From assembly GCA_020846375.1 (NCBI GenBank), contig JADLDZ010000349.1, forward strand, positions 1 to 5,000: 5,000 bases of DNA, in the 5' to 3' direction. Shown piece after piece: positions 1-5,000 of the stretch (position 1 is the first letter of the stretch; each line of letters begins with the position of its first letter). The DNA comes from Nitrospirales bacterium (GTDB lineage: Bacteria; Nitrospirota; Thermodesulfovibrionia; Thermodesulfovibrionales; Dissulfurispiraceae). Position numbers and translations under genes: made by a program. The notes beneath the pieces are model-generated. The model worked only from the letters and a program-made list of their open reading frames with translations, did not search any database and was not told the DNA's origin.

Positions 1-1
1 A

Positions 2-3000
2 ACCACCGAAAAAGCCTTTGAAAGCTATGTCGAGCATATCCTCCTGAACCAGTCCGGCTGGAAGGCAGGGGCCATTGCGGAATGGGACAGGGAGAGGGCG
101 CTGTTCCCGGCGCAGGTACTGGCGTTCCTGCAGGAGACACAACCCAAGCCGTGGGAGCAGATGAAGAAGCTGCATGGCACGGGTCTGGATGCCATGATCA
201 TCACCGCGCTGGTCAAGGAACTCGAGGTGAAAGGCAGCCTCCACGTGCTGCGCCACGGCTTCAAGTTCTACGGGAAGACCTTCCGGCTTGCTTATTTCAA
301 GCCTGCCCATGGACTCAACTACGAGGCAGTGGAGCTCTATCTGAAAAACCGTCTGACCGTGACCCGCCAGGTACCCTGCCATCCGCACACCAACGATACC
401 ATCGACCTTCTTTTTGCGCTCAATGGTCTGCCGGTGGCGACCTGCGAGCTGAAGAACCCCGGCACAGGACAGGACTGGAGGAATGCCGTCAGGCAATACC
501 GCGAGGACCGTGAACCGGGCGCGCCTCTCTTTCAGTTCAAGAGCCGGGCACTGGTGCATTTCGCCGCGGATCCCAATGAAATTCACATGACTACGCGGTT
601 GCGCAGGGAGAAGACATACTTCCTGCCTTTCAACAGGGGCAGCCATCCGGGAGAGGTGCAGTGCGGGGCCGGCAATCCCCGGCATCCCTCGGGCTATCGG
701 ACGGGGTACTTCTGGGAGGAGGTCCTGCAGCGTGACAGTTTCCTCGACATCATCGGACATTTCATGTTTCTTGAAAAAAAAGAGGAAAAGATTGATGACG
801 GCCAGGGAGAAAAAAAGCTCGTGACAAGGGAGGCGATGATATTCCCCCGCTATCATCAGCTCGACGCGGTGCGCAAACTTATCGAGGCGACCCGGAACGA
901 AGGACCTGGACGAAACTACCTGATTCAGCATTCGGCGGGAAGCGGAAAAACGAACAGCATCTCATGGCTCTCGCACCGGCTGGCCAGCCTCCATAATGTA
1001 CGGGACGAGAAAGTATTCGACTGTGTCATCGTCATCACCGACCGGCGCGTGCTGGACAAACAACTGCAGGATGCACTCTACCAGATCGAACATGCGCAGG
1101 GCGTGGTGAAGGCTATCGATCAGGACTCGAAACAACTGTCCGCAGCGCTGATCGACGGGACAAAGATCGTGATCACCACGCTCCAGAAGTTTCCTTTTGT
1201 CCTCCGGGGCCTCCTGCATGCAGCCGGCGCGGAAAGCATCGATCAGGCAAGCGAAGAGGAAAAGCGACAGGCCAGGGAATGGGAGGCGCAGATAGCCGCG
1301 CGGAAGTGCGCAGTGATTGTGGACGAAGCCCATTCGAGCCAGACAGGCGAGACGGCCCGTGAGCTGAAAGCGATTCTCGGGGCTGCCGCTCATAAAGAGA
1401 GCGAAGAGGAGGAAGCCGACTGGGAGGACCGCCTGAATCAGGTCATGCAGTCCCGGGGAAAACAGCCGAATCTGAGCTTCTATGCTTTTACTGCAACCCC
1501 GAAGGGAAAGACAATCGAGCTTTTCGGCAGAACGGGAGCCTCCGGCACCCCGGAAGCATTCCACCTTTACAGCATGCGGCAGGCCATAGAAGAGGGGTTT
1601 ATTTTCGATGTACTGTCCAATTATACCACCTATGCAACGTATTACCGGCTGCTGAAAGCCGCTGAAGACGATCCGGAGCTCCCCAGGCCAAAAGGGGCGC
1701 GCGCCCTGGCGAAGTTCATGAGCCTGCATCCGCACAATATTGAACAAAAGACGGAAGTGATGGTAGAGCACTTCCGTCGAAGCGTTAAAAACCGTATCGG
1801 CGGCAGGGCCAAAGCGATAGTGGTTACCTCATCCCGCCTTCACGCAGTGCGTTACATGCTGGCTTTCAAGCGTTACATTGCGGAAAACGGCTACATCGAC
1901 ATACGCCCTCTCGTTGCCTTCAGCGGTTCCGTCAAAGATCCCGATACCGGGCTGGAATATACCGAGCCCGGCATGAACACGGACATCGTAACAGGGAAGC
2001 CTATAAGTGAGCTCCAGTTGCCTGAACGCTTCGATTCGCCCGACTATCAGGTATTGCTCGTCGCCAATAAGTACCAGACCGGCTTTGACCAGCCGCTGCT
2101 GCATACGATGTATGTGGACAAACGGCTTGACGGGGTACAGGCCGTGCAAACACTCTCACGGCTCAACAGAACAGCCCCTGGAAAGGACAAGCCCTTTGTG
2201 CTTGATTTTGTTAATAAAACAGAGGATATTCATAAAGCCTTCAAACCGTACTATGATGCGACGGGACTGTTGGAATCTTCCGATCCGCAGCGGCTTGAAA
2301 CTCTGAAGCACGAGTTGGATCAGGCCCAGGTATACCACTGGAGCGAGGTCGAAGCTTTCTCGCGAATATTCTACCGGCCTCCTGAACGTCAGAATCCGGC
2401 GGACCACGCCCATATGCAGCGACATCTGCAGCCCTCAGTGGATCGGTTCAAGAGTATCGATGATGAAGGGGAAAAAGCCGAGTTCCGGGACAGGGTAAGC
2501 GCTTATGTACGTGTTTACGCGTTCTTGAGTCAAATTTTACCCTATGCCGACCCCGAGCTTGAAATGCTTTACAGTTTCGGACGCTTTCTCCTTCCCCTCC
2601 TCCCTTCAGGCCATACTGAGGAGGTGGTAAAGATCGGAGACGAAGTAGGCCTGCACTATTACCGGCTTGAGCGCGTCTACTCAGGCGCTATTGTTTTGGA
2701 GGAGGGGGTGCCGTACGGGGTGAAAAGTCCGACCGATGTCGGTACGGGGAAAGCGAAAGACGAAAAAGCCCCGCTGTCAGAGATTATCTCACTGCTCAAC
2801 GAGCGTTTCGGAACCGACTTCTCCAATGAAGACCGGCTCTTTTTCGAACAGATCAAAGAGAAAGCGACGAAACATGAGCACATAATAAGAACCGCTCTCG
2901 CTAATCCCCTGGACAAATTCCGGTTGGGTATAAGGAGGCTGATTGAAGAGCTTATGATTCAGCGCATGGCGGACAACGACAAAATCGTCACCCGGTATAT

Positions 3001-3094
3001 GGATGATCAGGAATTTCAGAACTCGGCCTTTCCCCTTCTCGCGAAAGAGATTTTCGACTCGATACGCAGCGAAGAATCGACAGATACGCAGTGA
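2..3094 (+). CDS. hsdR: Type I restriction enzyme R subunit (HsdR), 5' end cut by window edge
   Basis: Motor and nuclease subunit of a type I restriction-modification complex. With HsdM and HsdS it translocates DNA using ATP and cleaves unmodified DNA in the cytoplasm. The frame is open from the left edge and gives 1030 residues, close to the roughly 1000-1100 usual for the family, so only a few residues are missing. The opening TEKAFESYVEHILL is typical of HsdR N-termini, so the ATG at 161 is internal and not the start. Residues numbered from base 2: PD-(D/E)xK nuclease with Asp135 and ELK 149-151; Walker A HSAGSGKT 310-317; DEAH box 441-444; motif III TAT 497-499; motif V region KYQTGFD 690-696; motif VI QTLSRLNRT 716-724; then the helical C-terminal region, ending in a segment rich in helix and charge. 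All key catalytic residues are present, with no frameshift. hsdM and hsdS are not in the window. GC falls to about 43% at 2161-2280, which may indicate a mosaic or transferred gene. Confidence 0.96.
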   Translation, partial: TTEKAFESYVEHILLNQSGWKAGAIAEWDRERALFPAQVLAFLQETQPKPWEQMKKLHGTGLDAMIITALVKELEVKGSLHVLRHGFKFYGKTFRLAYFKPAHGLNYEAVELYLKNRLTVTRQVPCHPHTNDTIDLLFALNGLPVATCELKNPGTGQDWRNAVRQYREDREPGAPLFQFKSRALVHFAADPNEIHMTTRLRREKTYFLPFNRGSHPGEVQCGAGNPRHPSGYRTGYFWEEVLQRDSFLDIIGHFMFLEKKEEKIDDGQGEKKLVTREAMIFPRYHQLDAVRKLIEATRNEGPGRNYLIQHSAGSGKTNSISWLSHRLASLHNVRDEKVFDCVIVITDRRVLDKQLQDALYQIEHAQGVVKAIDQDSKQLSAALIDGTKIVITTLQKFPFVLRGLLHAAGAESIDQASEEEKRQAREWEAQIAARKCAVIVDEAHSSQTGETARELKAILGAAAHKESEEEEADWEDRLNQVMQSRGKQPNLSFYAFTATPKGKTIELFGRTGASGTPEAFHLYSMRQAIEEGFIFDVLSNYTTYATYYRLLKAAEDDPELPRPKGARALAKFMSLHPHNIEQKTEVMVEHFRRSVKNRIGGRAKAIVVTSSRLHAVRYMLAFKRYIAENGYIDIRPLVAFSGSVKDPDTGLEYTEPGMNTDIVTGKPISELQLPERFDSPDYQVLLVANKYQTGFDQPLLHTMYVDKRLDGVQAVQTLSRLNRTAPGKDKPFVLDFVNKTEDIHKAFKPYYDATGLLESSDPQRLETLKHELDQAQVYHWSEVEAFSRIFYRPPERQNPADHAHMQRHLQPSVDRFKSIDDEGEKAEFRDRVSAYVRVYAFLSQILPYADPELEMLYSFGRFLLPLLPSGHTEEVVKIGDEVGLHYYRLERVYSGAIVLEEGVPYGVKSPTDVGTGKAKDEKAPLSEIISLLNERFGTDFSNEDRLFFEQIKEKATKHEHIIRTALANPLDKFRLGIRRLIEELMIQRMADNDKIVTRYMDDQEFQNSAFPLLAKEIFDSIRSEESTDTQ

Positions 3095-3117
3095 AATGAA
3101 AGGGGTATCCGCTCCCG
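3095..3117. other. Short convergent intergenic gap between hsdR and the cupin gene
   Basis: The hsdR gene (+) and the cupin gene (-) end 23 bases apart. AAAGGG at 3099-3104 can pair with CCCTTT at 3123-3128, inside the cupin 3' end, leaving an 18-base loop and only a four-T run. This could be a weak bidirectional stop signal, but the stem is short and no proper terminator is supported. Confidence 0.3.
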
Positions 3118-3489
3118 TCACTCCCTTTTGAGCTGGCCGGTATCGTACAGGGCCTGAATGTCCAGAGCGGGCACTGCAACGGAGAGGTACACCAGCTTCT
3201 CCGGTCCCGGGTTTTCGACCCCGTGCTCCACGTTTGAGGGGATATGGAGGAGGTCGCCCGCCTGCACCTCGGCTGTTTCGTTGCCGACCCTGATACGGCC
3301 GCGCCCGCCGATGATGATGTAGGCCTGCTCCGGCCCGTGATGATGGGGCTGCTGGCCGGCGCCCGGCTCCACCTCGACCCAGGCGATCGCCATGGTATCG
3401 GTAGGGGTGTCCCCGGCCTGCAGGAGTATGTGGGACAGTAAGCCCGGACGAATTCGCTTCGGTGCTGCTGAAAGACTCGATTTGAACAC
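3118..3489 (-). CDS. Small single-domain cupin protein
   Basis: A 123-residue protein made of one cupin beta-barrel, a fold that usually binds a divalent metal. Its substrate cannot be told from sequence. Cupin motif 1 is seen at residues 43-62 (G-x5-H-x-H, with His49 and His51, then Glu54-Gln55 and a Gly-Gly turn). Motif 2 is at 78-93 (GD..HIPSNVEHGVEN, with His89). The place often held by the third ligand Glu appears to be Gln55, as in cupins with an HxHxxEQ pattern. There is no signal peptide or membrane segment, so it is probably cytoplasmic. The start is GTG at 3489, chosen because AAGGAGG lies 5 bases upstream. It is transcribed leftward, convergent with hsdR and divergent from the ccs cluster, so it is probably monocistronic. 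Possible roles include a sugar- or small-molecule-binding protein, an isomerase or a dioxygenase-like protein. The family call is firm and the function is not. Confidence 0.93.
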   Translation of the reverse strand: MFKSSLSAAPKRIRPGLLSHILLQAGDTPTDTMAIAWVEVEPGAGQQPHHHGPEQAYIIIGGRGRIRVGNETAEVQAGDLLHIPSNVEHGVENPGPEKLVYLSVAVPALDIQALYDTGQLKRE

Positions 3490-3494
3490 TGCCG

Positions 3495-3501
3495 CCTCCT
3501 T
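3495..3501 (-). promoter_or_regulatory. Shine-Dalgarno of the cupin gene
   Basis: On the minus strand this reads AAGGAGG, a near-perfect match to the 16S rRNA anti-Shine-Dalgarno, 5 bases before GTG at 3489. It decides the non-ATG start. Confidence 0.85.
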
Positions 3502-3527
3502 ATGTTTTCCAGCGTGGATCGTGGATA

Positions 3528-3536
3528 AGTGTACCA
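3528..3536 (-). promoter_or_regulatory. Candidate extended -10 promoter for the cupin gene
   Basis: The minus strand reads TGG followed by TACACT, an extended -10 (TGnTACACT) about 40 bases upstream of the GTG start, giving a short leader that contains the strong Shine-Dalgarno. The -35 at a 17-base spacing is poor (TGGAAT), which is common for extended -10 promoters. The call rests on motif and position only. Confidence 0.45.
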
Positions 3537-3588
3537 GTATTTCCGGAGAGATTCCACCATGCTGTTCGAGGTCCTACGACTCCTTCTG

Positions 3589-3597
3589 TGCTACACT
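3589..3597 (+). promoter_or_regulatory. Candidate extended -10 promoter for the rightward cluster
   Basis: TGCTACACT followed by an AT-rich stretch (ATAAAAA) is an extended -10 element. A transcript would start near 3604, about 30 bases before the ATG at 3634. No good -35 is seen at normal spacing. It uses the same TGnTACACT string as the leftward element at 3528-3536, so the two may be divergent promoters under shared control. It could drive the short frames and ccsA-resB. Confidence 0.45.
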
Positions 3598-3618
3598 ATA
3601 AAAACAACGCGCACCGAG

Positions 3619-3624
3619 AAGGAG
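3619..3624 (+). promoter_or_regulatory. Shine-Dalgarno of the short frame at 3634
   Basis: AAGGAG sits 9 bases before ATG 3634. A strong site like this in front of only 21 codons supports translation of the short frame, either as a leader peptide or as the surviving start of a broken gene. Confidence 0.6.
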
Positions 3625-3633
3625 CGGACTGCT

Positions 3634-3771
3634 ATGAGATATCGGGGTGGGTTTCCCGAATATGTGCCGGTCGCCCGGAAAAGGGAGAAAGCGGCGTAAA
3701 AGTTCCGGGACCTCATAGAGGGCAGGTTCCCCCGGGAAAGCGCCGGAAAAATCAAAAGGAGCAAAAGATGA
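3634..3771 (+). pseudogene. Short basic frame with early stop, possible SWIM zinc-finger gene remnant
   Basis: From ATG 3634, behind a good Shine-Dalgarno, 21 codons run to TAA at 3697-3699 (MRYRGGFPEYVPVARKREKA and one more Ala). The string FPEYVPVA followed by a basic Lys/Arg/Ala-rich helix resembles, from memory, the N-terminus of SWIM zinc-finger family proteins (several hundred residues, function poorly known), but no zinc-binding part follows. If the TAA is read through, the same frame continues for 23 basic codons (beginning KFRDLIEGRFPRES) and stops at TGA 3769-3771, overlapping the next ATG as ATGA. This fits a decayed or internally deleted gene once coupled to its neighbour. Alternatives are a real 21-residue leader peptide, a 45-residue protein interrupted by a sequencing error, or chance. 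The SWIM link is inference. Confidence 0.35.
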
Positions 3772-3953
3772 AGGCGGAAATCACGGCTGAACTGAACGCC
3801 TCCTCCCCCGGGGAGGCGCAGGAGATACTGAAAGGACTTTGCGAAAAGCTGAGGGCTGAGGGAGTGATCAGCTCCTACCATTTTACGATACAGGCAGAGA
3901 CAGGCACCATCACCGAGAAGTGCATCCTCGCGGAAGGAAAGGTTATCGCGTGA
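3768..3953 (+). CDS. Hypothetical 61-residue protein upstream of ccsA
   Basis: I do not recognise this protein. It starts at ATG 3768, chosen because AAGGAG at 3756-3761 lies 6 bases upstream. A longer frame opening at GTG 3588 would run over the candidate promoter and is unlikely. The apparent layout is strand (residues 2-11), an amphipathic helix rich in Glu, Lys and Leu (about 14-32), then two strands (33-42 and 50-61), which suggests a compact beta-alpha-beta-beta domain. It has two Cys (25 and 52) that are not in a CxxC or CxxCH pattern, no signal peptide and no membrane segment, so it is probably a cytoplasmic soluble protein. Its ATG overlaps the stop of the upstream frame and its end overlaps a possible GTG start, so it appears to sit in one transcript with ccsA and resB. 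A link to cytochrome c maturation is suggested only by position. Confidence 0.7.
   Translation: MKAEITAELNASSPGEAQEILKGLCEKLRAEGVISSYHFTIQAETGTITEKCILAEGKVIA
3797..3818 (+). other. GC-rich hairpin inside the 61-residue gene
   Basis: CGCCTCC (3797-3803) pairs exactly with GGAGGCG (3812-3818). Two further pairs (one T-G wobble, one C-G) leave a CCCC loop, making a 9-pair stem over codons 10-17. No T-run follows, so it is not an intrinsic terminator. It may affect translation or RNA stability, or may simply follow from codon choice (Ala-Ser-Ser-Pro-Gly-Glu-Ala). Confidence 0.5.
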
Positions 3954-3997
3954 CGGCCCTGACCGCGCCCGTGGGGCGCCCCGGCAAGCAACAATGA
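3950..3997 (+). CDS. Possible 15-codon coupling frame between the small gene and ccsA
   Basis: GTG at 3950 overlaps the stop of the 61-residue gene (GTGA), and the frame ends at TGA 3995-3997, overlapping the ccsA ATG (ATGA). The peptide would be MTALTAPVGRPGKQQ. A purine-rich AAGGAAAGG at 3935-3942 is a fair Shine-Dalgarno. Ribosomes reading this frame would open the hairpin at 3965-3979 and end on the ccsA start, so it may serve translational coupling rather than make a useful peptide. Both overlaps are seen directly and the role is inferred. The frame could be chance. Confidence 0.3.
   Translation: MTALTAPVGRPGKQQ
3965..3979 (+). other. GC hairpin just upstream of ccsA start
   Basis: GCGCCC, a GTG loop and GGGCGC form a perfect 6-pair stem that ends 14 bases before ATG 3994. 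An overlapping perfect palindrome, GGGGCGCCCC, lies at 3973-3982. With no T-run it is not a terminator. It would hinder independent ribosome entry at ccsA, whose start lacks a clear Shine-Dalgarno. Confidence 0.5.
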
Positions 3998-4707
3998 TAG
4001 CGCTGGCCTTCGCCGCCTTTCCCCTGTACCTTCTCGGCCTCTGGAAGCGGCCTCTCCTCTTGGCCGGGCTCGCCGCTCAGAGTGTCTATCTCGCTTCACG
4101 GGGCATTGCGCTGGGCAGGCTCCCTCTCGTGGGACCCCACGATACTCTCACGTTCCTCGCCGCCTCTCTGGTGGTCTTTTCCCTGCCCTTCCACCGCCGC
4201 CTGAAAGGCCATCGAAGCTACTATCGCTGGATCGCCGCAGCCGCGGCCGTCTTCACCGCATTCGCCCTTGCGGCAGAGCAGCATAACACGCCCCTCCCGC
4301 CGGTGCTGAAGACCCTTTGGTTCGAGCTTCATGTGGTGTTGGCGTTCCTGTCCTACGGCCTCTTCGGCGTCGGGGCCGTCCTCGGCGCCCTGTTTCTCCG
4401 TGAGCGTGCGGCCACCCTGGAAGGCATGCAATACCGGGCCGTCTTCATCGGGTATTCCCTCTTCTCGCTCTCCATGATCTTCGGCGGGGTCTGGGCCTTC
4501 CTGGCATGGGGAACCTACTGGCTCTGGACGCCGAAGGAGCTCTGGACCGCCCTTCTCTGGCTGTTCTACAGCCTCTACCTCCACGCACGGCTGCGCCCGC
4601 AATGGAGGGGGAGACCTGCGGCGGTCCTCGGCGTCGCGGGATTCGCTGTCGTATTGTTCACGTATCTGGGGGTGAGCCTTCTCATGAAAAGCTCACACAG
4701 TTTTTAG
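3994..4707 (+). CDS. ccsA: Cytochrome c biogenesis protein CcsA (ResC-like, System II)
   Basis: Polytopic inner-membrane protein that works with ResB/CcsB to carry haem across the membrane and join it to apocytochrome c at CxxCH motifs on the outer face. It has 237 residues and about eight hydrophobic segments (near 2-16, 21-36, 50-66, 77-94, 111-135, 147-170, 182-197 and 208-230). The Trp-rich haem-handling signature is at 172-184 (WGTYWLWTPKELW), followed by the YLHAR box with His197. Other His that fit family positions are His113 (FELHVVLAF) and His235 in the C-terminal GVSLL...HSF. The usual Asp of the WWD motif is Thr179 here. The start at ATG 3994 places the first membrane segment correctly, but no clear Shine-Dalgarno precedes it, so translation probably depends on coupling from upstream. 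One base separates its stop from the resB start. The family call is sure. Confidence 0.94.
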   Translation: MIALAFAAFPLYLLGLWKRPLLLAGLAAQSVYLASRGIALGRLPLVGPHDTLTFLAASLVVFSLPFHRRLKGHRSYYRWIAAAAAVFTAFALAAEQHNTPLPPVLKTLWFELHVVLAFLSYGLFGVGAVLGALFLRERAATLEGMQYRAVFIGYSLFSLSMIFGGVWAFLAWGTYWLWTPKELWTALLWLFYSLYLHARLRPQWRGRPAAVLGVAGFAVVLFTYLGVSLLMKSSHSF

Positions 4708-4708
4708 G

Positions 4709-5000
4709 ATGCTCCTCCTGAAGAAAGCACTGCACTTTCTCCTGTCGCTGCGGACAGCTGTGTGGCTGCTCTGTCTGCTCATCGTCCTCCTGTTCGCCGG
4801 GGCTTTCATCATGCCGACGGCGGAAGAGTTCCAGTCCCTCCACGCCGTCCCCCTTTTCGTGTGGCTCCAGGAACAGCCTCCGCGCATCACCTGGTGGCTC
4901 TGGGGCTCTCTCGCCCTCCTCGTTCTGCTGACGGCCAATACCCTTTTCTGCAGCATCGATTCCGTCATCAGGAAGCGGAAGGCCGGCCAGTGGCTCCTCC
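4709..5000 (+). CDS. resB: Cytochrome c biogenesis protein ResB (CcsB-type), 3' end cut by window edge
   Basis: Partner of CcsA in the System II cytochrome c synthetase. ResB proteins bind CcsA in the membrane and are thought to present or reduce the apocytochrome on the periplasmic side. The window holds the first 97 codons of an open frame. A positively charged start is followed by LSLRTAVWLLCLLIVLLFAG (residues 12-31, first membrane segment), a short outer loop with the PLFVWLQ string, and a second membrane segment at 62-80. This ends in LLTANTLFCSIDSVIRK, a family-typical border after membrane segment 2. The start at ATG 4709 lies one base after the ccsA TAG. An in-frame TGA at 4685 rules out a far upstream start. 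Only a poor AGG precedes the ATG, so coupling to ccsA is likely. The remaining length and the large periplasmic domain, if present, are outside the window. Confidence 0.88.
   Translation, partial: MLLLKKALHFLLSLRTAVWLLCLLIVLLFAGAFIMPTAEEFQSLHAVPLFVWLQEQPPRITWWLWGSLALLVLLTANTLFCSIDSVIRKRKAGQWLL

Noticed and set aside
161..163. ATG 161 as the start of hsdR
   Set aside because: The frame is open to the left edge and the 53 preceding codons carry HsdR-like sequence (TEKAFE...), so the true start is outside the window.
82..513. 143-codon plus-strand frame in another phase of hsdR
   Set aside because: The overlapping hsdR frame encodes the recognised N-terminal and nuclease regions here. The alternative product is low-complexity and unlike any known family.
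962..1771. 269-codon open frame on the minus strand
   Set aside because: It lies wholly inside hsdR, whose frame shows helicase motifs throughout. The antisense product has no family-like motif or good start site.
3099..3128. Possible bidirectional terminator between hsdR and the cupin gene
   Set aside because: The stem is only six pairs with an 18-base loop and a short T-run, too weak to call.
2988..3560. 190-codon minus-strand frame covering the cupin gene
   Set aside because: It is a phase shadow of the cupin gene. The product is rich in Arg, Ser and Pro and lacks the cupin motifs seen in the adjacent frame.
3588..3767. Longer version of the 61-residue protein starting at GTG 3588
   Set aside because: It would begin inside the candidate -10 element with no ribosome site, and the extra residues look non-coding. 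ATG 3768 has AAGGAG at the right distance.
4096..4602. 168-codon minus-strand frame opposite ccsA
   Set aside because: It is a shadow produced by the GC-rich codons of ccsA. The sense strand has clear membrane segments and the Trp-rich motif.

Overview
The window comes from a bacterium of moderately high GC. By hand count, two sample lines of the cytochrome-biogenesis genes are about 66% GC, and part of the restriction gene drops to about 43%. A CcsA/ResB (System II) cytochrome c maturation pair fits Desulfobacterota, Nitrospirota or another Gram-negative group that uses System II. The sequence alone does not fix the lineage, so this is only a suggestion.

Layout. Positions 2-3094 (+) hold almost all of a type I restriction enzyme R subunit (hsdR), missing only its extreme N-terminus at the left edge. 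It converges, with a 23-base gap, on a small cupin gene at 3118-3489 (-), which starts at GTG behind a strong Shine-Dalgarno. Positions 3490-3633 form a divergent control region with two back-to-back extended -10 elements, both TGnTACACT. To the right is a rightward cluster: a 21-codon reading frame (3634-3699) whose read-through frame ends in an ATGA overlap with the next gene; an unrecognised 61-residue protein (3768-3953); a possible 15-codon coupling frame (3950-3997); ccsA (3994-4707); and the start of resB (4709 to the right edge).

How the parts relate. The hsdR gene belongs to a restriction-modification locus whose hsdM and hsdS partners must lie outside the window. CcsA and ResB form the membrane haem delivery and cytochrome c synthetase complex. 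Their genes are packed tightly with the small upstream frames and look translationally coupled: ccsA has no clear Shine-Dalgarno and a GC hairpin sits just before its start. The cupin is transcribed away from this cluster and its substrate is unknown.

Most of the window is conventional. The parts that merit a second look are the short frames and hairpins between 3589 and 3997, including a possible remnant of a SWIM zinc-finger gene, and the loss of the usual Asp in the WWD haem-handling motif of CcsA. No RNA gene, CRISPR array, insertion sequence or convincing terminator was seen.
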